From Solimonas variicoloris DSM 15731 (GTDB taxonomy: Bacteria; Pseudomonadota; Gammaproteobacteria; Nevskiales; Nevskiaceae), in assembly GCF_000382285.1 (NCBI RefSeq), contig NZ_KB907926.1, positions 248,001 through 312,000 on the forward strand: a DNA stretch of 64,000 bases, in the 5' to 3' direction. Both the position numbers and the translations under genes were made by a program. The notes beneath the pieces were generated by a model. That model searched no databases. It had not been told where the DNA came from and saw nothing but the letters and a program-made list of their open reading frames with translations. Shown here piece by piece: positions 31,245 to 41,157 of the stretch. The stretch's first letter is position 1. Every line of letters starts with the position of its first letter.

Positions 31245-33473
31245 CTACTTGTGGTCGAAGGTGAAAGCGCCGTCCCAGCCTGGCCCCGGCGGGTGCCGGC
31301 GCAGCCAGGCGATGCGCTCGCGGAACAGTGCATAGACCGGCTGCGGGCGCTCGCCCTGCGCCAGCAGCGCGAACTCGTGTTCGGCGGCGTCCCACTGCTG
31401 GGCGCGGTAGAGCTTGAGCGCACCGCGGTGACGGGCCAGATCCTGGCGCAGCCCCGGATCGAGCGCGTCCTTGGGGCCGAACGGCTCGTAGATCGCGACC
31501 GGCTCCTGCTTGCCCTTGACGCGGACGTAGTCGAGTTCGCGGAACGCCCAGTCCCCCGGCGCCGCGTCGCGGGTCGATTGCGTGCAGAGGATCGACACCC
31601 CGTAGGCCTTGGTCAGACCCTCGACGCGCGACCCGAGGTTCACGGCGTCGCCCATCACGGTGTAGGCGCGCCGGAATGCCGAACCCATGTTGCCGACGCT
31701 CATCTTGCCGCTGTTGAGACCGACGCCGATCTCCAGCCGCGGCCAGCCGCGCGCCGCGAACTCGGCGTCGAGCTCGCGCACCGCGCGCAGCATCTCCAGG
31801 CCGGCCTCGAGCGCGTGCAGGCCGTGCCCGGGATCGGCGAGCGGCGCGCCCCAGAACGCCATCACCGCATCGCCCATGTACTTGTCGATGGTGCCGCGAT
31901 GCTTCTGGATGACGGCGGTCTGCCGGGTCAGGAAGGCGTTCATCAGCGCCGCCAGTTCGCGCGCGTCGAGACGTTCGGAGATGCTGGTGAAGCCGCGCAC
32001 GTCGGAGAACAGCACCGTCATCTCGCGGCTCTCGCCTTCCATCGAGATCTCGCCGCCGCGCTCGGCCATTTCGGCGACGATCTCCGGCGGCACGTACTCG
32101 CCGAAGGTCTTGGAAATGCTGCGCGCGCGGCGCGATTCGATGAAGTAGCCGTACAGCAGATGCGCCATGAACAGCGTCAGCGTGAACAGCACCGGCACGC
32201 CGAGCGGCACGATGAAATCGGCGCCCTGCCACAAGGCCAGCGCCAGCGCGATCAGCGCGCCGACCAGGCCGAAGCCGAGCAGCGAGCTCCAGGCCGCGCC
32301 CAGATGCGAGAACGCCCAGGCCAGGATCAGCGCCACCGCCAGCAGCAGCACGGCCTCGATGCCGTCGTAGTACGGCGCCTTCTGGCGGATGCCGCCGTTG
32401 AGCAGACCGTCGACCAGATTGGCGTGGACCTCGACGCCGGCAAAGACCTTGTTGACCGGCGTGGAGCGCAGGTCGAGGTAGCCGGCGGCGGTCGCGCCCA
32501 TCAGCACGACGGCGTCGCGCAGCCGGTCCGGCTCGGCGACCGCGCCGCGGATCACGTCGGTCGCCGATACATAGCGAAACGTGCGGTTGTCGCCGCGATA
32601 CGGCACGTAGGCGGCGGCCTGGGCATCGACCGGCACCGTACGGTCGCCGACGCGCAGTCGCTCCAGATGCAGCGAGGTACGAAGCTCGGGCGGATCGAAC
32701 TCGAGGCTGACCGGCGCGTCGCCGAGCGCCCGCCGCGCGACCGCCAGCGCCAGCGACGGATAGACCGCCCCCTCGTAGGCCTGCAGCAGCGGCACGCGGC
32801 GGTAGACGCCGTCGAAATCGACGCTCGGATTGTCGAAGAAACCGCAGTCCGGCACCGCCTCCTGCAGCACCGGCACGTTGCCGCCGGCGCCGCGCGCGGC
32901 GATGAAGCGCACGTCATAGAGCCGCGCACTGGCGGCATCGAGCAGCGGCGCGCACAGGCGCCCGGTCAGCACCGGCTCGCCCGGATCGAGGCGCGGCTTG
33001 AAGAAGCTGCCGAGCACCACCGGACGGCCGTGCAGTGCGGCCGCGAAACGGGCGTCGTAATCGAGATCGGCGGCGATCGCCGCGCCGCGCTCGGCCAGCC
33101 CCGGCAGGTCGGCCAGCGCGCCGCCGGCCAGTTGCCGCCACAGCCGTTGCGCCTTGTCGTCGGCCTCGGCGAAGACGATGTCGAAACCGAGCACCCGCGC
33201 GTGGTAGCGGTCGAACAGCTGCTCGACCAGGATCGCCAGCTTGTCGCGCGTCCACGGCCACTGGCCCTCGGCGGCCAGACTCTTCTCGTCGAGATCGACG
33301 ATCACGATCTTGGCGTCGGCCCGGTTCGGCATCGTCAGCATGACGCGGGCGTCATAGGTGAACGCCTCGACGACGTCGAGCAGGCGCAGCGGCAGCACGC
33401 GCGCGGTATGCAGCAGGAACAGCGCGAACACGACGGCGCTGATGCCGACGCGGATGCGCGTACGTGGCGACAT
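31245..33473 (-). CDS. CHASE2-domain adenylate cyclase (class III)
   Basis: A 742-residue membrane-bound nucleotide cyclase. A membrane segment (about 10-28) precedes a periplasmic CHASE2 sensor (about 35-340), three clustered membrane segments (about 360-440), then the cyclase domain. Metal-binding Asp residues lie in FSDVRGFTS and KYMGDAVMAFWG. The Lys of that motif and the Asp of YTVMGDAVNLGSR are the pair that specifies adenine, and Asn/Arg for catalysis are in VNLGSR, so cAMP is the expected product. The C-terminal 90 residues include a TPR-like stretch (LKLYRAQQWDAAEHEFALL). The sensed signal is unknown. Confidence 0.9.
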   Translation of the reverse strand: MSPRTRIRVGISAVVFALFLLHTARVLPLRLLDVVEAFTYDARVMLTMPNRADAKIVIVDLDEKSLAAEGQWPWTRDKLAILVEQLFDRYHARVLGFDIVFAEADDKAQRLWRQLAGGALADLPGLAERGAAIAADLDYDARFAAALHGRPVVLGSFFKPRLDPGEPVLTGRLCAPLLDAASARLYDVRFIAARGAGGNVPVLQEAVPDCGFFDNPSVDFDGVYRRVPLLQAYEGAVYPSLALAVARRALGDAPVSLEFDPPELRTSLHLERLRVGDRTVPVDAQAAAYVPYRGDNRTFRYVSATDVIRGAVAEPDRLRDAVVLMGATAAGYLDLRSTPVNKVFAGVEVHANLVDGLLNGGIRQKAPYYDGIEAVLLLAVALILAWAFSHLGAAWSSLLGFGLVGALIALALALWQGADFIVPLGVPVLFTLTLFMAHLLYGYFIESRRARSISKTFGEYVPPEIVAEMAERGGEISMEGESREMTVLFSDVRGFTSISERLDARELAALMNAFLTRQTAVIQKHRGTIDKYMGDAVMAFWGAPLADPGHGLHALEAGLEMLRAVRELDAEFAARGWPRLEIGVGLNSGKMSVGNMGSAFRRAYTVMGDAVNLGSRVEGLTKAYGVSILCTQSTRDAAPGDWAFRELDYVRVKGKQEPVAIYEPFGPKDALDPGLRQDLARHRGALKLYRAQQWDAAEHEFALLAQGERPQPVYALFRERIAWLRRHPPGPGWDGAFTFDHK

Positions 33474-33646
33474 GGTCTTCCCCCGAATCCGGCGCCGGCC
33501 GGCGGCGGGCGCGACGCAGGCTACTGAAAGCCGCCCCGGCCCCGCAAATGCGGCTGGCGCCGGGCCGCCCGGAATCGCGGCAACCGTGCAATCCCTTACC
33601 GAAATCGGCTATTTCCTTTCACGTGGCGCGGGTATCATCGGCCGTC

Positions 33647-34513
33647 ATGACCCTCAGTCCCTCGCTGCAAACCCTCGGTCGCCTTTACGAACAGCACGGG
33701 CGCAAGCTGCCGCCGCTGGCGGTGCTGCTGCTCGTGGTGGCCGTCGCGTACCTGGCGGCGCAGCTGGTCTGGGCCCTGCTGCCGGTCCCCGAGGCGGCCC
33801 GCTGGCAGGCGCCGCCGCTGCCGCCGCCGACAGCGGCGGCACGCAGCGAGACCGACGTCCAGGCGCTCGCCGATGCCCACCTGTTCGGGGCCTACCAGCC
33901 CCTGCCGAGCGCGCAGAACGCCGCCGACGCGCCCGACACCCGCCTGTCGCTGACCCTGTTCGGCATCCTCTCGGCGACCGCCGAGAACGAGTCGCGCGCG
34001 CTGATCGGCAGCTCCGACGGCGACGAAAAACCCTATGCGATCGGCGACGACGTCGTCCGCGGCGTGAGCCTGCAGGCGATCTTCCCCGACCGCGTCGTGC
34101 TGTCGCGCAACGGTACGCTGGAGACGCTGCGACTCAGCAAGGACACGCCGAGCACGGCCGAGGCGCCGCCGCCGCCCCACGCCGCCGCGGCCGCCGACAC
34201 CACGCAGATGCTCGGCCGCATCCGTGACGAGGTGATGAGCGATCCGAGCAAGGCCTCGCAGTACATCCGCGTGCAGCCGGCCAACGTCAACGGCCAGCTC
34301 AAGGGCTTCCGCATCTATCCCGGTCGCGACCGCGGCGCGTTCAACCAGCTGGGCCTGCGTCCGGGCGATCTGGTGACCTCGGTCAACGGCGTACAATTGG
34401 ACGACAGCCAGAAGGCCCTGCAGATGCTGACCGATCTGTCCAAGGCCAACAGCGTATCGCTGACCGTCGAGCGCGGCGGCCAGTCTCAAACCCTCAACGT
34501 GACCCTCAATTGA
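33647..34513 (+). CDS. gspC: type II secretion system protein GspC
   Basis: GspC links the inner-membrane platform to the outer-membrane secretin. I start it at the ATG at 33647 (MTLSPSLQTLGRLYEQHG), giving 288 residues; the frame upstream is open but non-coding. A membrane segment (about 24-45) is followed by a Pro/Ala linker, the homology region (LADAHLFGAYQ, LSLTLFGILSATAENESRALI) and a C-terminal PDZ-like domain (GFRIYPGRDRGAFNQLGLRPGDLVTSVNG). It heads gspC-D-E-F and is divergent from the cyclase, with 173 bp between them. Confidence 0.92.
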   Translation: MTLSPSLQTLGRLYEQHGRKLPPLAVLLLVVAVAYLAAQLVWALLPVPEAARWQAPPLPPPTAAARSETDVQALADAHLFGAYQPLPSAQNAADAPDTRLSLTLFGILSATAENESRALIGSSDGDEKPYAIGDDVVRGVSLQAIFPDRVVLSRNGTLETLRLSKDTPSTAEAPPPPHAAAAADTTQMLGRIRDEVMSDPSKASQYIRVQPANVNGQLKGFRIYPGRDRGAFNQLGLRPGDLVTSVNGVQLDDSQKALQMLTDLSKANSVSLTVERGGQSQTLNVTLN

Positions 34514-34515
34514 AT

Positions 34516-36669
34516 ATGAAGCTCCGCAGACCTCTCGTTTGCGCGATGGCGGCGCTCGTCTGGCTGTCCGCCGGCCCCGCGCATGCGGACATCACCCTCA
34601 ATCTGAAGGACGCGGACATCAATACGCTGATCGCGACCGTCAGCGACGTCACCGGCAAGAACTTCATCGTCGACAGCCGCGTGCGCGGCAAAGTGACGGT
34701 GATCTCGGCCTCGCCGATGAACTCCGACAGCCTCTACGAGACCTTCCTCGCGGTGCTGCAGGTCAACGGCTTCGCCGCGATTCCGTCGGGCGGTGCGATC
34801 AAGATCGTGCCCGACGCCAACGTCAAGTGGGAGGGCGGCGCCTACACCTCGGACGGCACGCGCCTGGCCCGCGACGAGGTCGTCACCCACGTCTTCCAGC
34901 TGCAGAACGTCAGCGCCTCGCAGCTGGTGCCGATCCTGCGTCCGCTGATGCCGCAGTGGGCGCATCTGGCCGCCTATCAGCCGAACAACACGCTGATCGT
35001 CGCCGACCGCGCCGCCAACGTCGCCCGCATCGGCAACCTGATCCGCCAGATGGATCAGGCCGGCGACCGCGACATCGAGAACATCAAGCTGCAGTTCGCC
35101 TCGGCCGCCGACGTCGTGCGCACGCTGACGACGATGACGCAGCAGGACAAGCAGGCCGATCCGGCGAGCAAGCCGGCAACCATCATCGCCGACGAGCGCA
35201 GCAACAGCATCCTGATCGGCGGCGACAAGGCCGACCGCGCGCGCCTGATCGCGATCGTCCGGCAGCTCGACGTCGAGTTGCCCGAAGGCGGTTCGACGCA
35301 AGTCGTCTATCTGCGCTACGCCAGCGCCGAAAACCTCGCGCCGATCCTCGAAGGCTACGCCCAGCAGGTCAAGCAACAGCAGCAGCGCAGCGCCGGCGCC
35401 ACCGCCACGGCAGCGCCGGCGGCCACCAGCAGCGCATCCGGCGGCGGCAACGGCGACGCCCGCGTGCTCGCCGACAAGGACACCAACGCGCTGATCATCA
35501 CCGCCCCACCGAAGGCGATGCGGCAGATCCGCGACGTCATCGCCCAGCTCGACATCCGTCGCGCGCAGGTCCTCGTCGAAGGCATCGTCGCCGAGGTCAG
35601 CGCCAACAAGCAGAAGGAGATCGGCGTCGACTGGGTGGCTTACGACCCGAATCACGTCGCTGCGGCCGGCATCCTCAACAGCAGCACGCAGAGCGCGCTG
35701 TCGCGTCTGAGCAGTGTGACGACCTCGACCAGCACCAGCACCGCCTCCTACGCGGCCGCGGCCGCGTCGCTGATCGGCTCCGGCGGCACCATGGTGGTCG
35801 GCGCCACGACCGGCTCCGGCGGCATCTACGGCGCGCTGATCCGCGCCCTGAAGAGCGACGGCGACACCAACGTGCTGTCGACGCCGTCGCTGGTCACGCT
35901 CGACAACGAGGAAGCGAAGTTCTCGGTCGGCCAGGAAGTGCCGTTCCTGTCTGGCAGCTATGCGAACACCGGCACCTCGTCGGTGTCCGGCGCGGTCAAC
36001 CCGTTCCAGACGATCGACCGCAAGGACGTCGGCCTGACGCTGTCGGTGACGCCGCAGATCAGCGAGGGTGACACCGTCAAGCTGAAGATCAATCTGGAGA
36101 TTTCGGGCATCGCCAGCGGCGCCGCCGGCTCGTCGAACCTGATCACCAACAAGCGCACGCTGAGCAATGTCGTCAGCGTCGAGGACGGCCAGATCCTCGT
36201 CATCGGCGGCCTGATCGACGATCAGATCCAGGCGTCGAAGAGCTCGGTCCCGCTGCTCGGCGATATCCCGCTGCTCGGCGGCCTGTTCCGCAGCAACTCG
36301 ATCAAGAAGAGCAAGCAGAACCTGATGCTGTTCATCCGGCCGTCGATCCTGCGCCAGGACACGCAGATCGAGTACTACTCGCGCAAGAAGTACGACAACG
36401 TCCGGCAGTCGCTGATCGACGCCGCCAGCGGCACCGACTATCCGCTGCTGCGCAGCTTCGACACCTGGCGCGGCGACCGCCCGCCGCAGACCGCGCCGTC
36501 GGCGCCGGCGCCGGAATCGCCCGCCGCGAGCCCGACGATGCCGCCGATCGAAATCGCGCCGCCGGCGACGCCGGGCGCCGCCGCGCCGGCACCCGCCCCG
36601 CAGCAGGCGCCCGCCCAGGCGCCGGGCGCGATCCCGGCACCGACGACCGAGCCGTCGCCGACCCCATGA
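34516..36669 (+). CDS. gspD: type II secretion system secretin GspD
   Basis: GspD forms the outer-membrane channel of the type II system. The ATG at 34516 (MKLRRPLVCAMAALVW) gives 717 residues; a TTG two codons earlier overlaps the gspC stop. A signal peptide ends at about AHA-DIT. N0 and three N1-N3 domains follow (KNFIVDSRVRGKVTVIS; repeated LQ-rich modules), then the secretin core (VPFLSGSY, VGLTLSVTPQISEGDTVKLKI, VEDGQILVIGGLI, PLLGDIPLLGGLFR). A Pro/Ala-rich tail of about 60 residues ends the protein. The gspE start overlaps its stop. Confidence 0.95.
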   Translation: MKLRRPLVCAMAALVWLSAGPAHADITLNLKDADINTLIATVSDVTGKNFIVDSRVRGKVTVISASPMNSDSLYETFLAVLQVNGFAAIPSGGAIKIVPDANVKWEGGAYTSDGTRLARDEVVTHVFQLQNVSASQLVPILRPLMPQWAHLAAYQPNNTLIVADRAANVARIGNLIRQMDQAGDRDIENIKLQFASAADVVRTLTTMTQQDKQADPASKPATIIADERSNSILIGGDKADRARLIAIVRQLDVELPEGGSTQVVYLRYASAENLAPILEGYAQQVKQQQQRSAGATATAAPAATSSASGGGNGDARVLADKDTNALIITAPPKAMRQIRDVIAQLDIRRAQVLVEGIVAEVSANKQKEIGVDWVAYDPNHVAAAGILNSSTQSALSRLSSVTTSTSTSTASYAAAAASLIGSGGTMVVGATTGSGGIYGALIRALKSDGDTNVLSTPSLVTLDNEEAKFSVGQEVPFLSGSYANTGTSSVSGAVNPFQTIDRKDVGLTLSVTPQISEGDTVKLKINLEISGIASGAAGSSNLITNKRTLSNVVSVEDGQILVIGGLIDDQIQASKSSVPLLGDIPLLGGLFRSNSIKKSKQNLMLFIRPSILRQDTQIEYYSRKKYDNVRQSLIDAASGTDYPLLRSFDTWRGDRPPQTAPSAPAPESPAASPTMPPIEIAPPATPGAAAPAPAPQQAPAQAPGAIPAPTTEPSPTP

Positions 36670-38150
36670 TGGACACGCTGCGGCGCCCGCCGTTCACGTT
36701 CGCCAAGCGGCACGGCCTGATCGTCACCGAAGACCTTGGCGACCACGTCGTCGCCGTCGCGCGCCCCGGCGTCGCGCTCGACGCGGTGCAGGAAACACGC
36801 CGCTTCGTCGGCCGCCCGCTCAAGCTGCAGTCGGTGTCGGCCCAGGAGTTCGACGCGCTGCTGTCGCGCACCTACGAAGGCCAGACCGCGGCGACCGCGA
36901 GTCTGATGGACAGCCTGCAGGACGACGAGGCCGATCTCGACGCGCTCGCCCAGGCGCTGCAGGACAACCAGGATCTGCTCGAATCCGACGACGACGCGCC
37001 GGTCATCAAGTTCATCAACGGCCTGCTCGTCGAGGCGATCCGCGAGAACGCTTCCGACATCCACATCGAGAGCTTCGAGAGCCGCCTGCAGATCCGCTTC
37101 CGCGTCGACGGCGTGCTGCGCGAGGTGATGGCGCCGCCGCGCCAGCTCGCACCGCGTCTGGTCTCGCGCATCAAGGTCATGGCCAAGCTCGACATCGCCG
37201 AGAAGCGCCTGCCGCAGGACGGCCGCATCTCGCGCGCGTTCGGCGGCCGCAAGGTCGACGTGCGCGTGTCGACGATCCCGACCGGCGTCAATCAGGAACG
37301 CGTGGTGATGCGTATCCTCGACAAGCAGGCCGAGAAGCTCGACCTCGAACAGCTCGGCCTCGACGCGCATTCGATCGCCGCGCTCAAGCGCATCATCCAC
37401 CACCCCTACGGCATCCTGCTGGTGACCGGTCCGACCGGCTCGGGCAAGACCACGACGCTGTATTCCGCGCTGTCGGTGCTCAACGACCGCTCGCGCAACA
37501 TCATGACGGTCGAGGATCCGATCGAGTACTACATCGACGGCGTCGGCCAGACCCAGGTCAACACCAAGGTCGAGATGACCTTCGCGCGCGGCCTGCGCGC
37601 GATCCTGCGCCAGGACCCGGACGTGGTGATGATCGGCGAAATCCGCGACCTCGAAACCGCCGAGATCGCGGTGCAGGCCTCGCAGACCGGCCACCTCGTG
37701 CTGTCGACGCTGCACACCAACACCGCGGTCGGCGCCGTCACGCGCCTGCGCGACATGGGCGTCGAACCGTATCAGCTGTCGAGCTCGCTGATCGGGCTGA
37801 TGGCGCAGCGTCTGGTGCGCCAGCTGTGCCGGCACTGCAAGGAACCGTACGAGGCCAGCGCCGCCGAGAAGGAGCAGCTCGACCGCGACCCGGCGCAGCC
37901 GCTGACGCTGTTCAAGCCGGTCGGCTGCCCGGCCTGCCGCCATACCGGCTACCTCGGCCGCACTGGCGTGCACGAAGTCATCGAGGTCGACCGCAAGCTC
38001 GAGGCGATGATTCACGACAACGCCTCGGAGCAGCAGCTCGAAGCCTACGCGCGCTCGCAGGGCCCCGGCATCCTGCAGTCGGGCCGCGACAAGGTGGTCG
38101 CCGGCCAGACCACGCTGCGCGAAGTCCTGCGCGTGACGATCGAGGATTGA
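36666..38150 (+). CDS. gspE: type II secretion ATPase GspE
   Basis: GspE is the cytoplasmic hexameric ATPase that powers pseudopilus assembly. The 494 residues contain N1E/N2E domains, then the motor with Walker A GPTGSGKTTT (about 258), the Asp box LRQDPDVVMIGEIRD, the His box TGHLVLSTLHTN, and the tetracysteine zinc site (CRHC and CPAC, about 395-425). The start ATG overlaps the gspD stop as ATGA. An 80-bp gap without an evident gene separates it from gspF. Confidence 0.96.
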   Translation: MMDTLRRPPFTFAKRHGLIVTEDLGDHVVAVARPGVALDAVQETRRFVGRPLKLQSVSAQEFDALLSRTYEGQTAATASLMDSLQDDEADLDALAQALQDNQDLLESDDDAPVIKFINGLLVEAIRENASDIHIESFESRLQIRFRVDGVLREVMAPPRQLAPRLVSRIKVMAKLDIAEKRLPQDGRISRAFGGRKVDVRVSTIPTGVNQERVVMRILDKQAEKLDLEQLGLDAHSIAALKRIIHHPYGILLVTGPTGSGKTTTLYSALSVLNDRSRNIMTVEDPIEYYIDGVGQTQVNTKVEMTFARGLRAILRQDPDVVMIGEIRDLETAEIAVQASQTGHLVLSTLHTNTAVGAVTRLRDMGVEPYQLSSSLIGLMAQRLVRQLCRHCKEPYEASAAEKEQLDRDPAQPLTLFKPVGCPACRHTGYLGRTGVHEVIEVDRKLEAMIHDNASEQQLEAYARSQGPGILQSGRDKVVAGQTTLREVLRVTIED

Positions 38151-38230
38151 AGATGCCTGCGTCGCCGCCTCGTCCCGATGCCGGCCGCACCGTCGCGTCG
38201 GCGCCCGCCACGATCGGGCGCGGCTGACGC

Positions 38231-39448
38231 ATGGCCGCGTACGAATACAGCGCCCTCGACGCACAGGGCCGCCAGAAGAAGGGCCTGATCGAAGGCGATA
38301 CGCCGCGCCACGCCCGCCAGCTGCTGCGCGAGCGGGGCCTGACGCCACTCGACGTCACCCAGGTTTCCGAACGCCGGGCCAGCGGCAGTGCGCCGTTCAG
38401 CCGCGGCGGTGGCAGCATCGGCAGCGCCGAGCTCGCCCTGTTCACGCGCCAACTGGCGATCCTCGTGCGCTCGGGCCTGCCGCTCGACGAAGCGCTGACC
38501 GCGGTGTCCGAGCAAAGCGAGAGCAAGCGCGTCAAGCGCGTCGCGCTCGGCGTGCGCGCCGGCGTCGTCGAAGGCAACTCCCTCGCCCATTCGCTGAACC
38601 AGTTCCCGAACGCCTTCCCGCCGCTGTTCCGTGCCACCGTCGAGGCCGGCGAGCAGTCGGGCAAGCTCGACTACATCCTCGAGCGCCTCGCCGACTACGT
38701 CGAGCGCCGCCAGGTGCTGAAGTCGCGCGTCAGCCTCGCGCTGATCTACCCGGTGATCCTGACGGTGGTCGCGATCGGCGTGGTCGTGGCGCTGCTGACC
38801 TACGTGGTGCCGCAGGTCGTCGGCGTGTTCGACAGCATCGGCGCGCAGCTGCCGCTGCTGACGCGCGCGCTGATCGCCGTTTCGAACTTCCTGCGCGAAT
38901 GGGGCATCTACCTGCTGATCCTGATCGCCGCCGGCGCGTTCATGTTCGCGCGCATGATGCAGGCTGCGCCGTTCAAGCGGCGCGTGCACAACTTCCTGCT
39001 GCGGGTGCCACTGATCGGGCGCCTCACGCGCGGCGCCAACACTGGCCGTTTCACGCGCACGCTCGGCATCCTGTTCGGCTCCGGCGTACCGATCCTCGAC
39101 GCCATGCGCATCGGCACGCAGGTCGTCACCAATCTGCCGATGCGCGAAGCGATCGACGAAGCGACGATCAAGGTCCGCGAGGGTGCTTCGCTGAGCCGTT
39201 CGCTGGCAGCCAGCAAGCTGTTCCCGCCGATCACCGTGCACCTGATCGCCTCTGGCGAGTCGTCCGGCCGTCTCGACGAGATGCTCGATCGCTCCGCCGA
39301 GAACCAGGAGCGCGAAGTCGAGATGCTGGTGCAGACCACGGTCAGCGTGTTCGAGCCGGCACTGATCGTCGTGATGGGCGGCATCGTGCTGCTGATCGTG
39401 CTCGCGATCCTCGTGCCGATCTTCGATCTGAACCAGCTGGTCAAGTAG
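38231..39448 (+). CDS. gspF: type II secretion inner-membrane protein GspF
   Basis: GspF is the polytopic platform protein of the type II apparatus. The 405 residues begin AAYEYSALDAQGRQKKGLIEGD and contain two T2SSF domains (FTRQLAILVRSGLPLDEAL at about 75 and FTRTLGILFGSGVPILDAM at about 275), with three membrane segments (about 170-190, 220-240, 375-398). It is the last gsp gene here; GspG-N are absent from the window and must lie elsewhere if the system works. Confidence 0.95.
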   Translation: MAAYEYSALDAQGRQKKGLIEGDTPRHARQLLRERGLTPLDVTQVSERRASGSAPFSRGGGSIGSAELALFTRQLAILVRSGLPLDEALTAVSEQSESKRVKRVALGVRAGVVEGNSLAHSLNQFPNAFPPLFRATVEAGEQSGKLDYILERLADYVERRQVLKSRVSLALIYPVILTVVAIGVVVALLTYVVPQVVGVFDSIGAQLPLLTRALIAVSNFLREWGIYLLILIAAGAFMFARMMQAAPFKRRVHNFLLRVPLIGRLTRGANTGRFTRTLGILFGSGVPILDAMRIGTQVVTNLPMREAIDEATIKVREGASLSRSLAASKLFPPITVHLIASGESSGRLDEMLDRSAENQEREVEMLVQTTVSVFEPALIVVMGGIVLLIVLAILVPIFDLNQLVK

Positions 39449-39517
39449 AGCCGGGCGCCATCCCTGCGGCCGGCGCGCGCGGCGCACGCTCCGTTGCGGA
39501 GCGCCGCCCCGCCCCCG

Positions 39518-40522
39518 TCAGCCGCCGCGCCGTTCGTGCAGGCCCAGCGCGCAGGCAGCGGAGCCGAGCAGGCCGACGTGCGGATGCGTGATCGCCAGCG
39601 TCGGCACCCGTTGCAGCAGTGGCTCGAAGCGCCCCTTGCGTTCGAAGCGCGTACGGAACGCGCCCTGCTCCAGCCAGTGCACCAGTTTCTGCGTGATGCC
39701 GCCGGCGAGGTAAACGCCGTCCCAGGCGCCGTGCGCGAGCACGGTGTCGCCGGTGAAACTGCCGAACAGCCCGCAGAACAGCGCCACGGTGCGTCCGGCC
39801 AGACTGTCCGGATCGGCCTCCGCCTGCCCGGTGATCTGCGCCGGCGTCTCGGCGCCGGCGGCGACCCCTTCGATCTCGGCGACCACGCGATACAGATTCA
39901 GCAGGCCCGAACCGGACAGCAGACGTTCGGCCGACACGCGCGGATAGTGCCGCAGCATCAGCTCGAGAATCTTCAGCTCGTAGCCGTCCGCCGGCGCGAA
40001 GCCGACGTGCCCGCCCTCGGTCTCGATGACGATGGTCTCGCCCTTGCGCAACAGCAGACGGCCGACGCCGAGGCCGGTGCCGGGGCCCAGCACCGAGTAG
40101 TGGCCGTCGCTGTGATCACGCGCGAGGCGTTCGGGCATCGAGCCGATCGCGCGCACGTCGGCATGGCCGAGGTGCGGCACCGCATGGCCGACCGCCGCGA
40201 AGTCGTTGATCAGCTGCAGCGCCCGCAGGCCCAGCTCGGCGCGCAGCGCCTGTACCGAGAACGCCCAGGGATTGTTGGTGATCTTGATGTGGTCGCCGGT
40301 GACCGGCGAGGCGACGGCGAACACCGCGGTCTCGACCTGCGTCCCGCAAAGATCGAGATAGTGCCGGGCCGCCGCGCCGAGCGTCGGATAGTCGGCGGCC
40401 CTCAGCTCGCGAATCGCCGACAGCACCGGCCGCTGTTCGGCGTCGCCCGAAGCCAGCGCGAAGCGCGCATTGGTGCCGCCGATGTCGGCGACGAGGAACG
40501 GCAGTTCGGACGTGGCAGGCAT
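39518..40522 (-). CDS. glk: glucokinase
   Basis: Glk phosphorylates glucose with ATP. The 334-residue protein is of the proteobacterial Glk type: phosphate-1 motif FLVADIGGTNARFALA, ITNNPWAFS, INDFAAVGHAVP, LGPGTGLGVGRLL, ETEGGHVGFAP, and the C-terminal VYLAGGITQKLV with adenosine-site residues. It is convergent with gspF; the 69 bp between them hold a small dyad (39487-39503) without a T run. Confidence 0.94.
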   Translation of the reverse strand: MPATSELPFLVADIGGTNARFALASGDAEQRPVLSAIRELRAADYPTLGAAARHYLDLCGTQVETAVFAVASPVTGDHIKITNNPWAFSVQALRAELGLRALQLINDFAAVGHAVPHLGHADVRAIGSMPERLARDHSDGHYSVLGPGTGLGVGRLLLRKGETIVIETEGGHVGFAPADGYELKILELMLRHYPRVSAERLLSGSGLLNLYRVVAEIEGVAAGAETPAQITGQAEADPDSLAGRTVALFCGLFGSFTGDTVLAHGAWDGVYLAGGITQKLVHWLEQGAFRTRFERKGRFEPLLQRVPTLAITHPHVGLLGSAACALGLHERRGG

Positions 40523-40588
40523 GGTGCGGATCGGCTCCGGAGCTTGAGCCGATCATTCTAGGGGCGCGCGCCGGCGCCTGGCGAGGCG

Positions 40589-41125
40589 TCAGTGGCCGCC
40601 GCGCCAGCGGCGCACAGCCTTCTGGAAGAACATGCTGTTCGGGATCTGCACCTGGGCGCCGCCGCCTTCGCTGAGCGTGGTGTAGAGCAGGTTGATCGCG
40701 ACCACGCGCCCCTTCAGGCCGGGCTTGTCGGCGGCATCGACCAGTTCGACCTCATCACCGAGCCGGAACGCGCCGACGGTGAAGATCAGGATCGCGCACA
40801 GCAGGTTCGACAGCACGCTCCAGATCGCGAAGAAAGCGATCGCGGCAACCGCCACGAAGCCGGATACGGCCGTCCACAGCACCGTCGCCGACACGCCGAT
40901 CCGGCCGAGCACGGCGATCAGCGCCGCGATCCAGATCAGCGCGCGCAGACTGCCGCGCAGAACGAGCGCGAGCTCGGGCGCAAACAGATAGCGACGCGCA
41001 ATACGCTTGAGCGCGCGCGCCACCAGGCGCTGCACGATCCAGGCGCCGAGCAGAATGACGACGACCTGCAGGGCAAGCAGCGCTGGCGCGCTCCACTGCT
41101 TCAGGGTTGCGTAGAGCGGATTCAT
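40589..41125 (-). CDS. small MscS-family mechanosensitive channel-like protein
   Basis: I start this at the ATG at 41125 (MNPLYATLKQWSAP), giving 178 residues. It has three hydrophobic segments (about 14-32, 57-75, 82-105), the third with the Gly/Ala pattern of an MscS pore helix, then the MscS beta domain (FRLGDEVELVDAADKPGLKGRVVAINLLYTTL, QIPNSMFFQKAV). It ends right after this domain, so the C-terminal vestibule of MscS is missing. This may be a short natural form; function as an osmotic channel is inference. It follows plsX by 32 bp. Confidence 0.82.
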   Translation of the reverse strand: MNPLYATLKQWSAPALLALQVVVILLGAWIVQRLVARALKRIARRYLFAPELALVLRGSLRALIWIAALIAVLGRIGVSATVLWTAVSGFVAVAAIAFFAIWSVLSNLLCAILIFTVGAFRLGDEVELVDAADKPGLKGRVVAINLLYTTLSEGGGAQVQIPNSMFFQKAVRRWRGGH

Positions 41126-41157
41126 GACGACGAGGCGCGACGGGCGGCGCGCCGGCG

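Noticed and set aside
38151-38230. Small gene between gspE and gspF
   Set aside because: An ATG-started frame exists just after gspE, but it overlaps gspF and has no family resemblance to a gsp component.
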